Positions 1-8,477 of a stretch of DNA of 64,000 bases are shown here, piece by piece; position 1 is the first letter of the stretch, and the number at the start of each line of letters is the position of its first letter. The stretch spans positions 1,488,001 to 1,552,000 of the forward strand of contig NZ_CP053828.1 of NCBI RefSeq assembly GCF_013372165.1. The letters are read 5' to 3'. Made by a program: the position numbers and the translations under genes. This stretch comes from Campylobacter hyointestinalis subsp. lawsonii. GTDB lineage: Bacteria > Campylobacterota > Campylobacteria > Campylobacterales > Campylobacteraceae. The notes beneath the pieces are model-generated. The model had not been told where the DNA came from. It did no database searches and worked only from the letters and a program-made list of their open reading frames with translations.

Positions 1-19
1 ATAAAAATAAGGATTTAAG

Positions 20-1024
20 ATGAAAGCAAGAAGGTATATACTGTATTCTATTTTGTATGTTGCCTTGGTTTGGGTGCTAGTTTTTACATTTTTTAATGGA
101 CGATTTACGATAAGCGTATTTGAATACAGTATAGACTTGCCTATCGCATCATGGGTCATCTTACCAATAGGGCTATTTGCGTTGCTTAGCATCTTGCATA
201 TGAGTTACTACGGGTTTAAAAACTTTTTAGATGCTAGAGCAGTAAGAAGCGATCTTCAACTCTACAACATACTTGCAAAAGAGGTTTTTTTAGGGCTTGA
301 GTCAAATAAAGAGTTTAAAACAGATCTTTTTTTAAATCCTAGCGAGGCTACTAAAGCACTATCTCCGTGGCTAAATTTAGGCGAACCTAAATTTAATAAC
401 GATGATCTAAAGTTAGCTTATGAGACTTCGCAAAAGATCAAAAATGGTGAAGTTTGTGAAATTAAAAAAGTTAAACTTTTAAAAACAAATCCGCTATTTA
501 TACAAAATGAAAAAAATAAGATAAAAGCCGACTATAAGTACGCCTTGAGTATATTATCCACAAAAGGCGATATAAATGAAAGTCTATACAAAGAAGCATA
601 TAACGCCTTGATAGAGTATGGAACTTACCTAGAAATATCTAAATTTAATCTAAAATATTCTAATGAAGATATCATAAAACTCATAAATAGATATGTTGAA
701 GATAAAAACTTTGAGATAGCAACTTCTGATCTGTTTAATATCATCAATAAAAATCAATTTGAGTGCGAAGAATATATCAAAATGGCTATAAATTTAAAAA
801 CAAAAGTGGCTCCAGATAAGCTAATTGGTATATTTGACAAACTTAGAAATGAGCATTTAAATGCTAGTGAAGCTTACTTATATCTGCTTTATGATTTTCA
901 AATGATAGAAGAGCTAAGAGAAGCTTTGGCAAGCTCTCAAAACGATGATTTTGACAAATTAAAAACTCTTATGTTTTTAAGAGATAATGGAAAAATGGTA
1001 TCTGCAGATATTTTCTATAAATGA
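20..1024 (+). CDS. Conserved membrane-anchored protein of unknown function
   Basis: I do not recognise a named family. The 334-residue protein has two hydrophobic segments, about residues 9-27 and 43-64. After them comes a long hydrophilic, mostly helical region of about 270 residues with no visible catalytic motif, so it is probably an inner-membrane anchor with a cytoplasmic domain. The ATG at 20 follows AAGGATTTAAG, a good ribosome-binding site. Its stop overlaps the start of dus by 4 bases (ATGA), so the two are probably translationally coupled. The gene lies at the window edge and its own upstream neighbour is not visible. Coding status is firm; function is unknown. Confidence 0.85.
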   Translation: MKARRYILYSILYVALVWVLVFTFFNGRFTISVFEYSIDLPIASWVILPIGLFALLSILHMSYYGFKNFLDARAVRSDLQLYNILAKEVFLGLESNKEFKTDLFLNPSEATKALSPWLNLGEPKFNNDDLKLAYETSQKIKNGEVCEIKKVKLLKTNPLFIQNEKNKIKADYKYALSILSTKGDINESLYKEAYNALIEYGTYLEISKFNLKYSNEDIIKLINRYVEDKNFEIATSDLFNIINKNQFECEEYIKMAINLKTKVAPDKLIGIFDKLRNEHLNASEAYLYLLYDFQMIEELREALASSQNDDFDKLKTLMFLRDNGKMVSADIFYK

Positions 1025-1938
1025 TAGACTTTAGCTCAAAGCCTCTGTTTTTAGCCCCTTTGGCAGGATTTTCTGATATAGCACTTAGGGGCGTGGTCAA
1101 AAAATTTGGTTGTGATGTTACGACAAGTGAAATGATAAGCTCTAACGCTTTGGTTTATGAGTCAAGCAAAACCCTTGCTATGATAGAAAAAAATACGGCA
1201 GAAACGCCATATATAGTTCAAATAGCAGGAAGCGACAAGCGCATTATAGAACAAGCCGTTTTGATATTAAATGATATAGATGGTATAGATGGTATAGATC
1301 TAAACTGTGGATGTCCAGTTCCTAAAGTAGTCAAACAAAATGCCGGTTCTGCCCTTTTAAACGATATAAATTTACTATGTGGCATTTTAGAAACCATCAA
1401 AAAAACTTCCAAAAAAAGATACACTTCGGTTAAAATTCGTCTTGGATTTAACCAAAAAACGGCGCATTTAATAGCGCGAGATCTACAAAACGCCGGATGT
1501 GATTATATCTGCGTTCATGGACGTACAAGAGCTGGTGGATACAGCGCAAAAGTCGATTATGATGCGATCGCTAAAGTAAAACAAAGCGTAAATATACCGG
1601 TCATTGCAAATGGCGATATAAATAGTAAGAACATAGAAGAGGTTTTTAAACAAACTAGCTGCGATGCAGTGATGATAGGAAGAGCAGTAATCGGTCAGCC
1701 GTGGATCTTTTATGAGATAAAAAATAAAAAAAGTATAGATCCTAAGCTCAAAAAAGACATTATTATAGAGCATTTTGATCAGATGATAAAACATTATAAG
1801 GATCAAGGAGTAGCGATCTTTAGAAAACACCTACACGAATATTCAAAAGGTATAAATGGTGCAAGTTCTTTTAGAAATGATATAAACTCAATAACAAACA
1901 AAGATGAAATGCTCCAAGCCATAAAAGCATTTTTTTAG
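1021..1938 (+). CDS. dus: tRNA-dihydrouridine synthase (Dus family, DusB-like)
   Basis: FMN- and NADPH-dependent enzyme reducing specific uridines of tRNA to dihydrouridine in the cytoplasm. The N-terminal LAPLAGFSD motif (residues 11-19) starts a TIM barrel. The NCGCP motif holds the expected catalytic cysteine, Cys98, and is followed by the QNAGSALL stretch. CVHGRTRAGGYSA and VIANGDI are FMN/phosphate-binding motifs. The length of 305 residues is normal. Just before NCGCP the DNA carries a short tandem 9-base repeat, giving IDGIDGID. The gene overlaps the preceding membrane protein by 4 bases and abuts recO directly. Family assignment is firm; the exact Dus subtype is less certain. Confidence 0.95.
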   Translation: MIDFSSKPLFLAPLAGFSDIALRGVVKKFGCDVTTSEMISSNALVYESSKTLAMIEKNTAETPYIVQIAGSDKRIIEQAVLILNDIDGIDGIDLNCGCPVPKVVKQNAGSALLNDINLLCGILETIKKTSKKRYTSVKIRLGFNQKTAHLIARDLQNAGCDYICVHGRTRAGGYSAKVDYDAIAKVKQSVNIPVIANGDINSKNIEEVFKQTSCDAVMIGRAVIGQPWIFYEIKNKKSIDPKLKKDIIIEHFDQMIKHYKDQGVAIFRKHLHEYSKGINGASSFRNDINSITNKDEMLQAIKAFF

Positions 1939-2553
1939 ATGCAAGGCTATATATTGCGCGTACAAAAGGTGCGTGATGAGGACTGCTTAGTCTTTATACT
2001 TACCGAAAATAAACTAGTAAAATCATATAGATTTTATGGCGCAAGACACTCTATTATCACTCAAGGCTTTAAGCTTGATTTTGAGCTTGAAGGCGGAGGA
2101 GTATTTTTACCCCACCTTAGAAATACTATGCATTTAGGATTTAAATGGCTTTTTCAAAGAGAAAGACTGCTGGTTTGGCAACATTTTATGAGATTGCTTT
2201 ATGAGCATTTAAAGGGCGTAGAAGAACCTGGCGATTTCTACTATAATTTATTAGATATATGCGCGTATAAATTTGAAAAACAAAATCCAAAACGAGTGAT
2301 TATAGAGGCATATCTACAAATTTTGGATTTTGAAGGAAGACTGCATAAAGATATCTGCTGTTTTTTATGTAATCAAAAAATAAAAGGAGAGCTATCTTTG
2401 GCTAGAGGTTTTCTACCATCTCATATCAGTTGTCTTAATAAAACCAAATTCTTGCATCAAGATATCGCAAAACTATTTTCTTCAAAAAAATGTACGCATA
2501 TTAGCGATAATGACATAGATAGCCTTTATTATATCGTATTAGAAGGTCTTTAG
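1939..2553 (+). CDS. recO: DNA repair protein RecO (epsilonproteobacterial form)
   Basis: RecO works with RecR to load RecA onto SSB-covered single-stranded DNA during recombinational repair. This 204-residue protein fits the short Campylobacter form. It has an N-terminal OB-fold-like region starting MQGYILRVQ, a helical middle, and a zinc-site remnant with Cys141-x2-Cys144 and Cys165. The ATG directly follows the dus stop codon with no gap, so translation probably depends on dus. Its stop TAG is immediately followed by the complement of the ppx stop, so the convergent genes have no spacer and no room for an intergenic terminator. Confidence 0.85.
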   Translation: MQGYILRVQKVRDEDCLVFILTENKLVKSYRFYGARHSIITQGFKLDFELEGGGVFLPHLRNTMHLGFKWLFQRERLLVWQHFMRLLYEHLKGVEEPGDFYYNLLDICAYKFEKQNPKRVIIEAYLQILDFEGRLHKDICCFLCNQKIKGELSLARGFLPSHISCLNKTKFLHQDIAKLFSSKKCTHISDNDIDSLYYIVLEGL

Positions 2554-3990
2554 CTAGTCAAAAGTTATAGCAAAAATAGCGGGTTTAAATAGTTTTTTGA
2601 TATTATCTTTTGCCATCAAAAAGTTTTTTATACCCTTTATATGCAACGTATGATTTATAAACTCAAGCCTAACTTCATCAGATACACTTAGAGATTTTGC
2701 TAGTCCTAGCAAAAAGCTTAGCCACCAGACATCGCTCACATTAGGAAGTAAATTTGCAAACTCACCAAGATCTGTAACTTGCTTATTTTGATACTCTATG
2801 ATAAAGGCTATCAAGGCTTTTTGCTCGTGAGTATAACCATAATTAAGTCCATTTTTAACCAAATAACTACTATGTGTATGTTCTGAATAAAATCCGATAG
2901 ACCTACCTATATTATAAAGTTTAGTCGCACAAAGCAGATCAGGAAGATATCTATCATCGACTTTATGGATAGGTTTTAAGATATCAAACAACCTTTTTGC
3001 ATATCTATATGTATTTTCATTGCCTCTTTTAGAAAATCTATCTTGCAAACTTCTAAGGCTTGGATTAAAATTTTTTGGAAATTTGATACCAGGTCTTAGT
3101 ATATTTGTAAGAAATATACCTTCTCTAACTCCAGCACCACTTGTGTATATGGTTTTAGCCCCTAGTTTTTTACTAAGTTTTGCAAAGATTGTCGCGCCTT
3201 CTCTAATGGTATCATATCTATCTTTTTTTATAGGAAAATCCTTCATATCAAAGATATTTGAATTTGCTAATTTTTCTATAAATGCAGAATGTTCAGCGTA
3301 AGGGTAAGAAAAGTTATGAACAAGCTTTAATGGATGTTTTTGTATCTGCATAATAGCATTTGATATAGCCCTAAGACTTCCACCTATAGCCACTATATTG
3401 TTACTAGCAAACTCTTTTGGTAAGTTCTGCAAGACTTCATCTATAAATTTAGAAGCACCTGCTGTATTTTTCTTATCAAAAAATAGCTCTTTTATCCTTA
3501 CTGTTCCTATATTTAAAGATATGGTATTTTCTATCTTGCCGTTTTTTATCTTAGCTAACTCAGTAGATCCGCCACCTATATCTATAGTAGTAGCCTCATC
3601 AAGCGGAGAGAGTAAATTTAGTGTGGCGATCCCGCCGTAGTAAGCTTCTTTGTTGCCATCTATCACTTTTAGTCCAAGCCCAAGCTCTTTTTTGATCCTA
3701 TTTATAAAGATATTTGAATTTGGTGCATCTCTAAGAGCCGAAGTACCTGCACATAAAACCTTATTAACTTTATAAAGTTTTATAAAATAGCTAAATTCTT
3801 TAAAAGCATAAAATACCTTATCCATAGCTGCGTCTTGTAAAACTCCGCCGTTTTCATACGCGCCCTCTCCTAATCTTACTTTGATCTTATACTCACGCAA
3901 TATATAAAATCCTAGCCTACTCGTACGTTCAAAAATAGCCATTCTAGCCGAATTTGAACCAAGATCGATGACTGCTACACGTTTAGGCAT
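2554..3990 (-). CDS. ppx: Exopolyphosphatase / guanosine pentaphosphatase, Ppx/GppA family
   Basis: Hydrolyses polyphosphate and/or pppGpp and so links phosphate storage to the stringent response. The N-terminal phosphate-binding motif AVIDLGSNSARMAIF (residues 5-19), the AGTSALRDA segment and TIDIGGGSTELA mark the ASKHA-type ATPase fold. The C-terminal third has the HD-like helical domain of the longer family members. The length of 478 residues suits Campylobacter Ppx. Its ATG shares one base with the stop codon of the upstream ferredoxin (TAATG), so the pair is co-transcribed and coupled. Which activity dominates cannot be told from sequence. Confidence 0.93.
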   Translation of the reverse strand: MPKRVAVIDLGSNSARMAIFERTSRLGFYILREYKIKVRLGEGAYENGGVLQDAAMDKVFYAFKEFSYFIKLYKVNKVLCAGTSALRDAPNSNIFINRIKKELGLGLKVIDGNKEAYYGGIATLNLLSPLDEATTIDIGGGSTELAKIKNGKIENTISLNIGTVRIKELFFDKKNTAGASKFIDEVLQNLPKEFASNNIVAIGGSLRAISNAIMQIQKHPLKLVHNFSYPYAEHSAFIEKLANSNIFDMKDFPIKKDRYDTIREGATIFAKLSKKLGAKTIYTSGAGVREGIFLTNILRPGIKFPKNFNPSLRSLQDRFSKRGNENTYRYAKRLFDILKPIHKVDDRYLPDLLCATKLYNIGRSIGFYSEHTHSSYLVKNGLNYGYTHEQKALIAFIIEYQNKQVTDLGEFANLLPNVSDVWWLSFLLGLAKSLSVSDEVRLEFINHTLHIKGIKNFLMAKDNIKKLFKPAIFAITFD

Positions 3991-4241
3991 TAATTCCCTT
4001 CTAAATACTGTTCATGTTTAAATTTAAGCTCTTCTGGAGTTTCGATGTTGTCTGGATCTGGAATGATACAATCAACTGGACAAACCACAATACAAGCCGG
4101 TTCGGCATAATCGCTAATGCACTCACTGCATCTATCTGGATCTATCATATATGTAGGCTCATCTTCGTAAATAGCCTCATCTGGACACTCTTCGCGACAC
4201 GCATCGCAACTTATACAATCTTTTGTTATCATTAAAGACAT
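3990..4241 (-). CDS. fdxB: 2[4Fe-4S] ferredoxin, YfhL type
   Basis: Small electron carrier with two [4Fe-4S] clusters. The first cluster motif is Cys9-x2-Cys12-x2-Cys15-x3-Cys19. The second has Cys38, Cys41, Cys50 and Cys54, with the longer insertion between Cys41 and Cys50 seen in YfhL/Alvin-type ferredoxins, plus an extra Cys58. The length is 83 residues. The ATG at 4241 is preceded by AAAGGTTAAAA, a clear ribosome-binding site. It is the first gene of an fdxB-ppx unit lying downstream of the cosR-cosS pair on the same strand, an order also found in C. jejuni. Confidence 0.93.
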   Translation of the reverse strand: MSLMITKDCISCDACREECPDEAIYEDEPTYMIDPDRCSECISDYAEPACIVVCPVDCIIPDPDNIETPEELKFKHEQYLEGN

Positions 4242-4319
4242 TTTTAACCTTTCAAAGTAATTGTTTTAAAGCAGGTTTATACTATATTTTCACTTTAAAA
4301 TATTTGAATTTGGCATAAT

Positions 4320-5603
4320 TTAACGCTTTTTTAAATTTACTGGTATGGTTAAAGTCGCTATCGCTCCGCTTAAGTCTTCTTTGTTTTTTATACTAACCGT
4401 GCCACCCATAGCCTGAGCAGCACCTTTTGCTAAGAAAAGCCCAAGCCCCGTGCCACCTTTATCGCCATATCTCTTAAATGGCGCAAACAGATCCTTGCTC
4501 TCATCTATTCCCATACCACTATCGATAACATAGACGCTAAACTCTTTTCCTACTAGCTTTGATCTAATCTCGATCGTAGATTCAACTGGAGAAAATTTGA
4601 TCGCATTTTGCACGAAATTTTGTATCACGTGTAAAAAAAGCGTCTGCTGAACTAATATCTTTAAAGATTGCGGTTTTAAATTTAGTTTTATATCTTTATT
4701 ATCGCCTCTAGCTAGTATCAAAAAGTTATTTCCTATCTCATTTAAATAAGCTATAATATCGATATATACAGGCTTTTCAAACTGAGCTCCTTCTTGACGA
4801 CCTATTTCTAAGATAGAAGTGATCATTTTATTCATTTGGTCTATAGATTCGTTATTATTTTTTAGAGCTTCTATATATTTTTGAGCCTCTCTTTGTTTTA
4901 TGAGCGTAACTTCATTTTTAGTTTTCATAACAGCAAGAGGGGTTTTTAGCTCGTGAGCGGCGCCGACAAAAAGTTCTTTTTGATATTTAACAAACGTAAG
5001 TATCCGTCCGATCAGACGATTGATACTATCACCAAGAGGCTTAAACTCATCTGGAAGCTCATCTACACTAAATTCTTCTAAAAATCTCTCATTTAATTTA
5101 CTAAGTTTTAAACTCAAAAGCTTTATAGGAAGTAGCAACATCCTAGATAAAAATAGAGCGTAAAATAGCACTAAAAATATAGCAGTCGCGTTTATTATCA
5201 AAATATCAACCAAAATTTGATTTACTATATTGCTGTATTCTGTAGTATCTTTTTCTATTACCAAAAGCATAGAATCTTTAAATGGATAATATAGCGTTAA
5301 AAAAGTACTCTCTTCTCTTTGAGTTTGGATAAATTTAGGACGTGAAAGTTTTTCTGAGTTTTCTTCTATTTTTATAAGGGTCAAATCTTTGATATTTGGA
5401 TAATAAAATTCTATATTTCCGATCTGCAATTCGTTTGATAAAAGTATATTTTTAGCTTGTAAAGTTAAGCTTCCTACTATGTTTTCAAATATAGTGATCT
5501 TGATATAATGATATAACATCACCGAAAAAATTACAATCAGCATCGCTCCAGCAGATGCTAATTGTAATGCGAATTTAGCCCTTAAGCTTTTTTGGGAAAG
5601 CAA
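4320..5603 (-). CDS. cosS: Sensor histidine kinase paired with CosR (CosS-type)
   Basis: Membrane histidine kinase. TM1 covers about residues 14-34 and TM2 about 130-153, with a periplasmic sensor of about 95 residues between them. A HAMP-like linker is followed by the HisKA box with phospho-acceptor His217 in GAAHELKTPL. A HATPase domain follows, with a FVQNAIKFSP N-box and GGTGLGLFLAKG G-box. The start is TTG at 5603; the next Met lies inside TM1. It overlaps cosR by 22 bases, so the two are coupled. Published work on CosR/CosS in Campylobacter reports the kinase in non-thermotolerant species and its absence in the thermotolerant group. Its naming here rests on position and overlap. Confidence 0.85.
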   Translation of the reverse strand: MLSQKSLRAKFALQLASAGAMLIVIFSVMLYHYIKITIFENIVGSLTLQAKNILLSNELQIGNIEFYYPNIKDLTLIKIEENSEKLSRPKFIQTQREESTFLTLYYPFKDSMLLVIEKDTTEYSNIVNQILVDILIINATAIFLVLFYALFLSRMLLLPIKLLSLKLSKLNERFLEEFSVDELPDEFKPLGDSINRLIGRILTFVKYQKELFVGAAHELKTPLAVMKTKNEVTLIKQREAQKYIEALKNNNESIDQMNKMITSILEIGRQEGAQFEKPVYIDIIAYLNEIGNNFLILARGDNKDIKLNLKPQSLKILVQQTLFLHVIQNFVQNAIKFSPVESTIEIRSKLVGKEFSVYVIDSGMGIDESKDLFAPFKRYGDKGGTGLGLFLAKGAAQAMGGTVSIKNKEDLSGAIATLTIPVNLKKR

Positions 5604-6253
5604 AATCTATATCCGCGACGTCTTACTGTTTCTATAGTAGAGATATTTAACGGTTTATCCATTTTTTGACGAATTTGATTGATAGCAACTTCTATAACGT
5701 TTGGAGTAACTAGCTCAGGTTCTTCCCAAATAGCATCTAAAAGCTGTTCTTTGCTTACTATTTGATCGCTATGACGTGCAAGATGAGTTAAAACTTCAAA
5801 AGGCTTTCCTTTTAGCTCTATCTCTTGACCTAGATATGTGATCTTTTCTTCATCTGGATCTATGGTTAGCTCATCTATTTTAATAACATTTGTGCCGCCA
5901 AAGCGAAGTCTAGCTTCAAGACGAGCTACTAAAACATCAAAATCAAACGGTTTTTTGATATAATCATCAGCACCAGCTCTTAAAGCCTTTATTTCGCTTT
6001 CTTTATCGTCTTTTGCTGAGATTATGACAGCAGATGTACGCGGGCTTTTTTGTTTTATAACATTGATAAGATCTACGCCATCTCCATCAGGCAACATCCA
6101 GTCGCTTAAAACTAGATCATAATTTCTAATACCTATATAATACTCAGCATCTTTGAAACTTTCTGAGCTATCTGTTTGGTAACCAAATTCCTGCAAACCC
6201 TCCGCTATTGTTTTATTTAGCGTAACTTCGTCTTCTACTATCAAAATTCTCAT
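5582..6253 (-). CDS. cosR: OmpR-family response regulator CosR (HP1043/HsrA orthologue)
   Basis: Two-domain regulator: receiver domain (residues 1-120) and winged-helix DNA-binding domain (about 125-223). The C-terminal half contains segments (VTPNVIEVAINQIRQKMD, VRRRGYRFCFPK) that I recall as nearly invariant in C. jejuni CosR and H. pylori HP1043. The acidic pocket Glu7/Asp8/Glu9, Asp51 (in LVLSDWMLP) and a Lys before Pro near residue 102 are all present, so this copy should accept phosphate. C. jejuni CosR and HP1043 lack Asp at this position as I recall them. CosR controls oxidative-stress and essential genes. The ATG at 6253 follows AAGGAAAACAT; an in-frame ATG 7 codons upstream has no such site. 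Confidence 0.93.
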   Translation of the reverse strand: MRILIVEDEVTLNKTIAEGLQEFGYQTDSSESFKDAEYYIGIRNYDLVLSDWMLPDGDGVDLINVIKQKSPRTSAVIISAKDDKESEIKALRAGADDYIKKPFDFDVLVARLEARLRFGGTNVIKIDELTIDPDEEKITYLGQEIELKGKPFEVLTHLARHSDQIVSKEQLLDAIWEEPELVTPNVIEVAINQIRQKMDKPLNISTIETVRRRGYRFCFPKKA

Positions 6254-6332
6254 TATGTTTTCCTTAAAATACAAATTTTAGTCGTGATTCTACCATAAAT
6301 TAAGTAATATTTCAAGTTATTTTAAAGTAAAT

Positions 6333-6650
6333 TTAATAATACTTCTCTATCTGAGCCCCAACTCTAGCATTTGGTATAATATCTATTTTTGAAATTTTCA
6401 TATAAAAATATCTTAAAGTAGGAAATATTTTTTTAAATTTTTTTCTAAAATGTTTCAATGCTTTTTCAACAGTTTCAAATTTCATCTCGTTAAACTCAGC
6501 AACTAAATACTCACAAACCAAAGCATAATCAACAAATTCTTTAGCTCTAAATTTAGCATCAACGACGATATATTGTGGCGTTATCCGCTCAAAATCCAAA
6601 AGCCCAATTATGGTTTTAAATTTAAGTTCCTCAATAAAAATAGTCGTCAA
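6333..6650 (-). CDS. folB: Dihydroneopterin aldolase
   Basis: Folate pathway enzyme cleaving 7,8-dihydroneopterin to 6-hydroxymethyl-dihydropterin and glycolaldehyde. The 105-residue protein has the FolB layout: an N-terminal strand (IFIEELKFKTIIGLLDFER) with the conserved pterin-binding Glu21, the KFETVEKAL helix, and a C-terminal IPNARVGAQIEKY strand. It is slightly shorter and more divergent than the enterobacterial enzyme. It overlaps the plsY stop by 4 bases (ATGA), so it is translationally coupled to plsY. A 79-base gap separates it from cosR. Confidence 0.82.
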   Translation of the reverse strand: MTTIFIEELKFKTIIGLLDFERITPQYIVVDAKFRAKEFVDYALVCEYLVAEFNEMKFETVEKALKHFRKKFKKIFPTLRYFYMKISKIDIIPNARVGAQIEKYY

Positions 6651-7264
6651 ATCACTCTCTTTTCATCGCCTAAAATCAGCCTCTTGATGTTTGGTATGTG
6701 CTTATAAAATACGATAAACGCTATGATAAACACAGGAGCATGAGTATTGATAACAGGCATATCATAATCAAAAATAAATGAAGTTATCACTAGAGCAAGC
6801 AGGGCAAATAAAGAAGCCAAACTTGATATTTTCAAGACCTTTGCGACCAAAAACCAAACCACAAAAGCACAAATGATCTCAATAGGTAAAAAATATGCAA
6901 GCACTCCAGCGCCTGTTGCTATGCCTTTCCCACCTTCAAATTTAAGATATGGTGAAAAGCAATGCCCCACCACGCTAAGAACGCCCATAGTCCATAAAGT
7001 CTGCTCACTAAGATCAAAAGCAAATTTAGCTACTAAAATCGGAACAATGCCTTTTAGAGCATCGAATATTACCGTGGATAGCGCTACTTTTTTTGCTAAT
7101 TTCGGATCTTTTTCTTTAAGAACTCTTAAAACATTTGTCGCTCCGATACTGCGGCTACCTTCTTTTGCTATATTTGTCTTACCATAGATCATACCAAAAA
7201 TTAGGCCAAACGGAATTGCACCTATCAGATAAGCGAGCAGATAAGCGATTATATTTTCATTCAT
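6647..7264 (-). CDS. plsY: Acyl-phosphate:glycerol-3-phosphate acyltransferase PlsY
   Basis: Integral membrane enzyme that transfers the acyl group of acyl-phosphate to glycerol-3-phosphate, making lysophosphatidate. The protein is 205 residues with about five membrane helices. Family motifs are GSRSIGATN (residues 36-44) and GHCFSPYLKFEGGKG (100-114), the latter with the phosphate-binding GGKG, plus a late ITSFIF segment. The ATG at 7264 follows AAAGGATAAAA. It acts after PlsX, which is encoded about 2.2 kb upstream in the same direction, so the acyl-phosphate branch of phospholipid synthesis is clustered here. Confidence 0.95.
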   Translation of the reverse strand: MNENIIAYLLAYLIGAIPFGLIFGMIYGKTNIAKEGSRSIGATNVLRVLKEKDPKLAKKVALSTVIFDALKGIVPILVAKFAFDLSEQTLWTMGVLSVVGHCFSPYLKFEGGKGIATGAGVLAYFLPIEIICAFVVWFLVAKVLKISSLASLFALLALVITSFIFDYDMPVINTHAPVFIIAFIVFYKHIPNIKRLILGDEKRVI

Positions 7265-7285
7265 TTTTATCCTTTTTTATTTTTG

Positions 7286-8416
7286 CTACGCATAAAGCTT
7301 TACTTTATTATTTAGCTCTTCTAACGTCTCAATTTCCCTTTGTTTTGCAAACTCTATTATATCTTGTTTTACGGCTTGCTCTTTTATTATCTCACAGCAA
7401 TATCTCATAGAACCTTGATAATTAAGCGCTATCACAAGACAGACTTCAAGACAAACTTTTATCTTTTTGCCATCTTTTGGCATAGTCAGTTCAAACTCCG
7501 CTAATAGATCATCTCCGCTACTAAATTTACCATTTTCCAAACTAACAACACCGATACCGCCTTGGGAAATATCATAAAGTTTTCCATTTATGGTAGTGCC
7601 ATTTTTATTTTTAAGCGTTACGCGAGTAAGGGTATTTGGATGAACTCTTGGGTATCTTCTTTGGTTGGCAAGCATATTTTCTATATGTACGAAATTGCCT
7701 AACAAAACAGTGTTATTACTTAAATTTATACTCAAGATATCGGCTTTTGTATTTCGTAAAAGTCCGTCTTTCTTGACTATATAAGCACTCCCTTCTTCTT
7801 TCATAGCCACTATTTGCATCAAATTTACTTCACATAAAACGTTATTTTCGTCTATTTCTACTATCCTACCGCTACATTTTATAGGAACGCCGTTGTATAA
7901 ATTTAAAAAATCAATACTCTCATTGAGTGCTTTTACACGTTTAAACTGATCTATACTGCTAGAAAAAAACATTGAATTTGAATCTGCATTGAAATTTATA
8001 ATCTTTTTTTTGTCGTTTTCGTCTTCGTCTAAGATTTTAGCTTGTATAAATAATTTTCTAAAAGCTTCAATCGCATTTTGTAGATAAATGATATAGTCTA
8101 TAGCTTTAGCCATATTTTTTACGGCTAAACTAAAACGTTTTAGCAAGAAAAAGAAAGAATTTAAAATGATATATTTAGTATAATTTTTATCATCATTAAA
8201 AAGTTTATAAACGTCTTTTAAAATCGAATCATTGTCTAATTTTTGACTAGATAAAGAGTCAAATATCAGAGAAAAAGTCTCTTCTAGATCATAATGATCT
8301 ACATATATATCACCTTGTTTTACCAAATTTGTGACGTATTTAAGATAATCATCTTTGAGATCTTGTAAGACATCTATACAATCCATAATAAGTATCTCTC
8401 TACCAGCGTAGTCCAA
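7286..8416 (-). CDS. PilZ-domain protein (probable c-di-GMP receptor)
   Basis: The first 150 residues of this 376-residue protein are helical and match nothing I recognise. Residues about 170-250 look like a YcgR-type beta domain. The C-terminal PilZ domain carries both canonical c-di-GMP motifs: RRYPR (253-257; RxxxR) and DISQGG (282-287; DxSxxG). Start choice: TTG at 8416 follows AAAGGATTTTC, a strong site; an ATG 10 codons later (8386) is the alternative. No membrane segment or signal peptide is visible. The gene sits between fabH and plsY. A flagellar or type IV pilus target is a family-based guess; pilT and two pilin genes occur elsewhere in the window. Confidence 0.85.
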   Translation of the reverse strand: MDYAGREILIMDCIDVLQDLKDDYLKYVTNLVKQGDIYVDHYDLEETFSLIFDSLSSQKLDNDSILKDVYKLFNDDKNYTKYIILNSFFFLLKRFSLAVKNMAKAIDYIIYLQNAIEAFRKLFIQAKILDEDENDKKKIINFNADSNSMFFSSSIDQFKRVKALNESIDFLNLYNGVPIKCSGRIVEIDENNVLCEVNLMQIVAMKEEGSAYIVKKDGLLRNTKADILSINLSNNTVLLGNFVHIENMLANQRRYPRVHPNTLTRVTLKNKNGTTINGKLYDISQGGIGVVSLENGKFSSGDDLLAEFELTMPKDGKKIKVCLEVCLVIALNYQGSMRYCCEIIKEQAVKQDIIEFAKQREIETLEELNNKVKLYA

Positions 8417-8477
8417 GAAAATCCTTTATAAATAAGAAGAGATTATATCACAGTAATGTAAATCTGAGTCGATAAAT

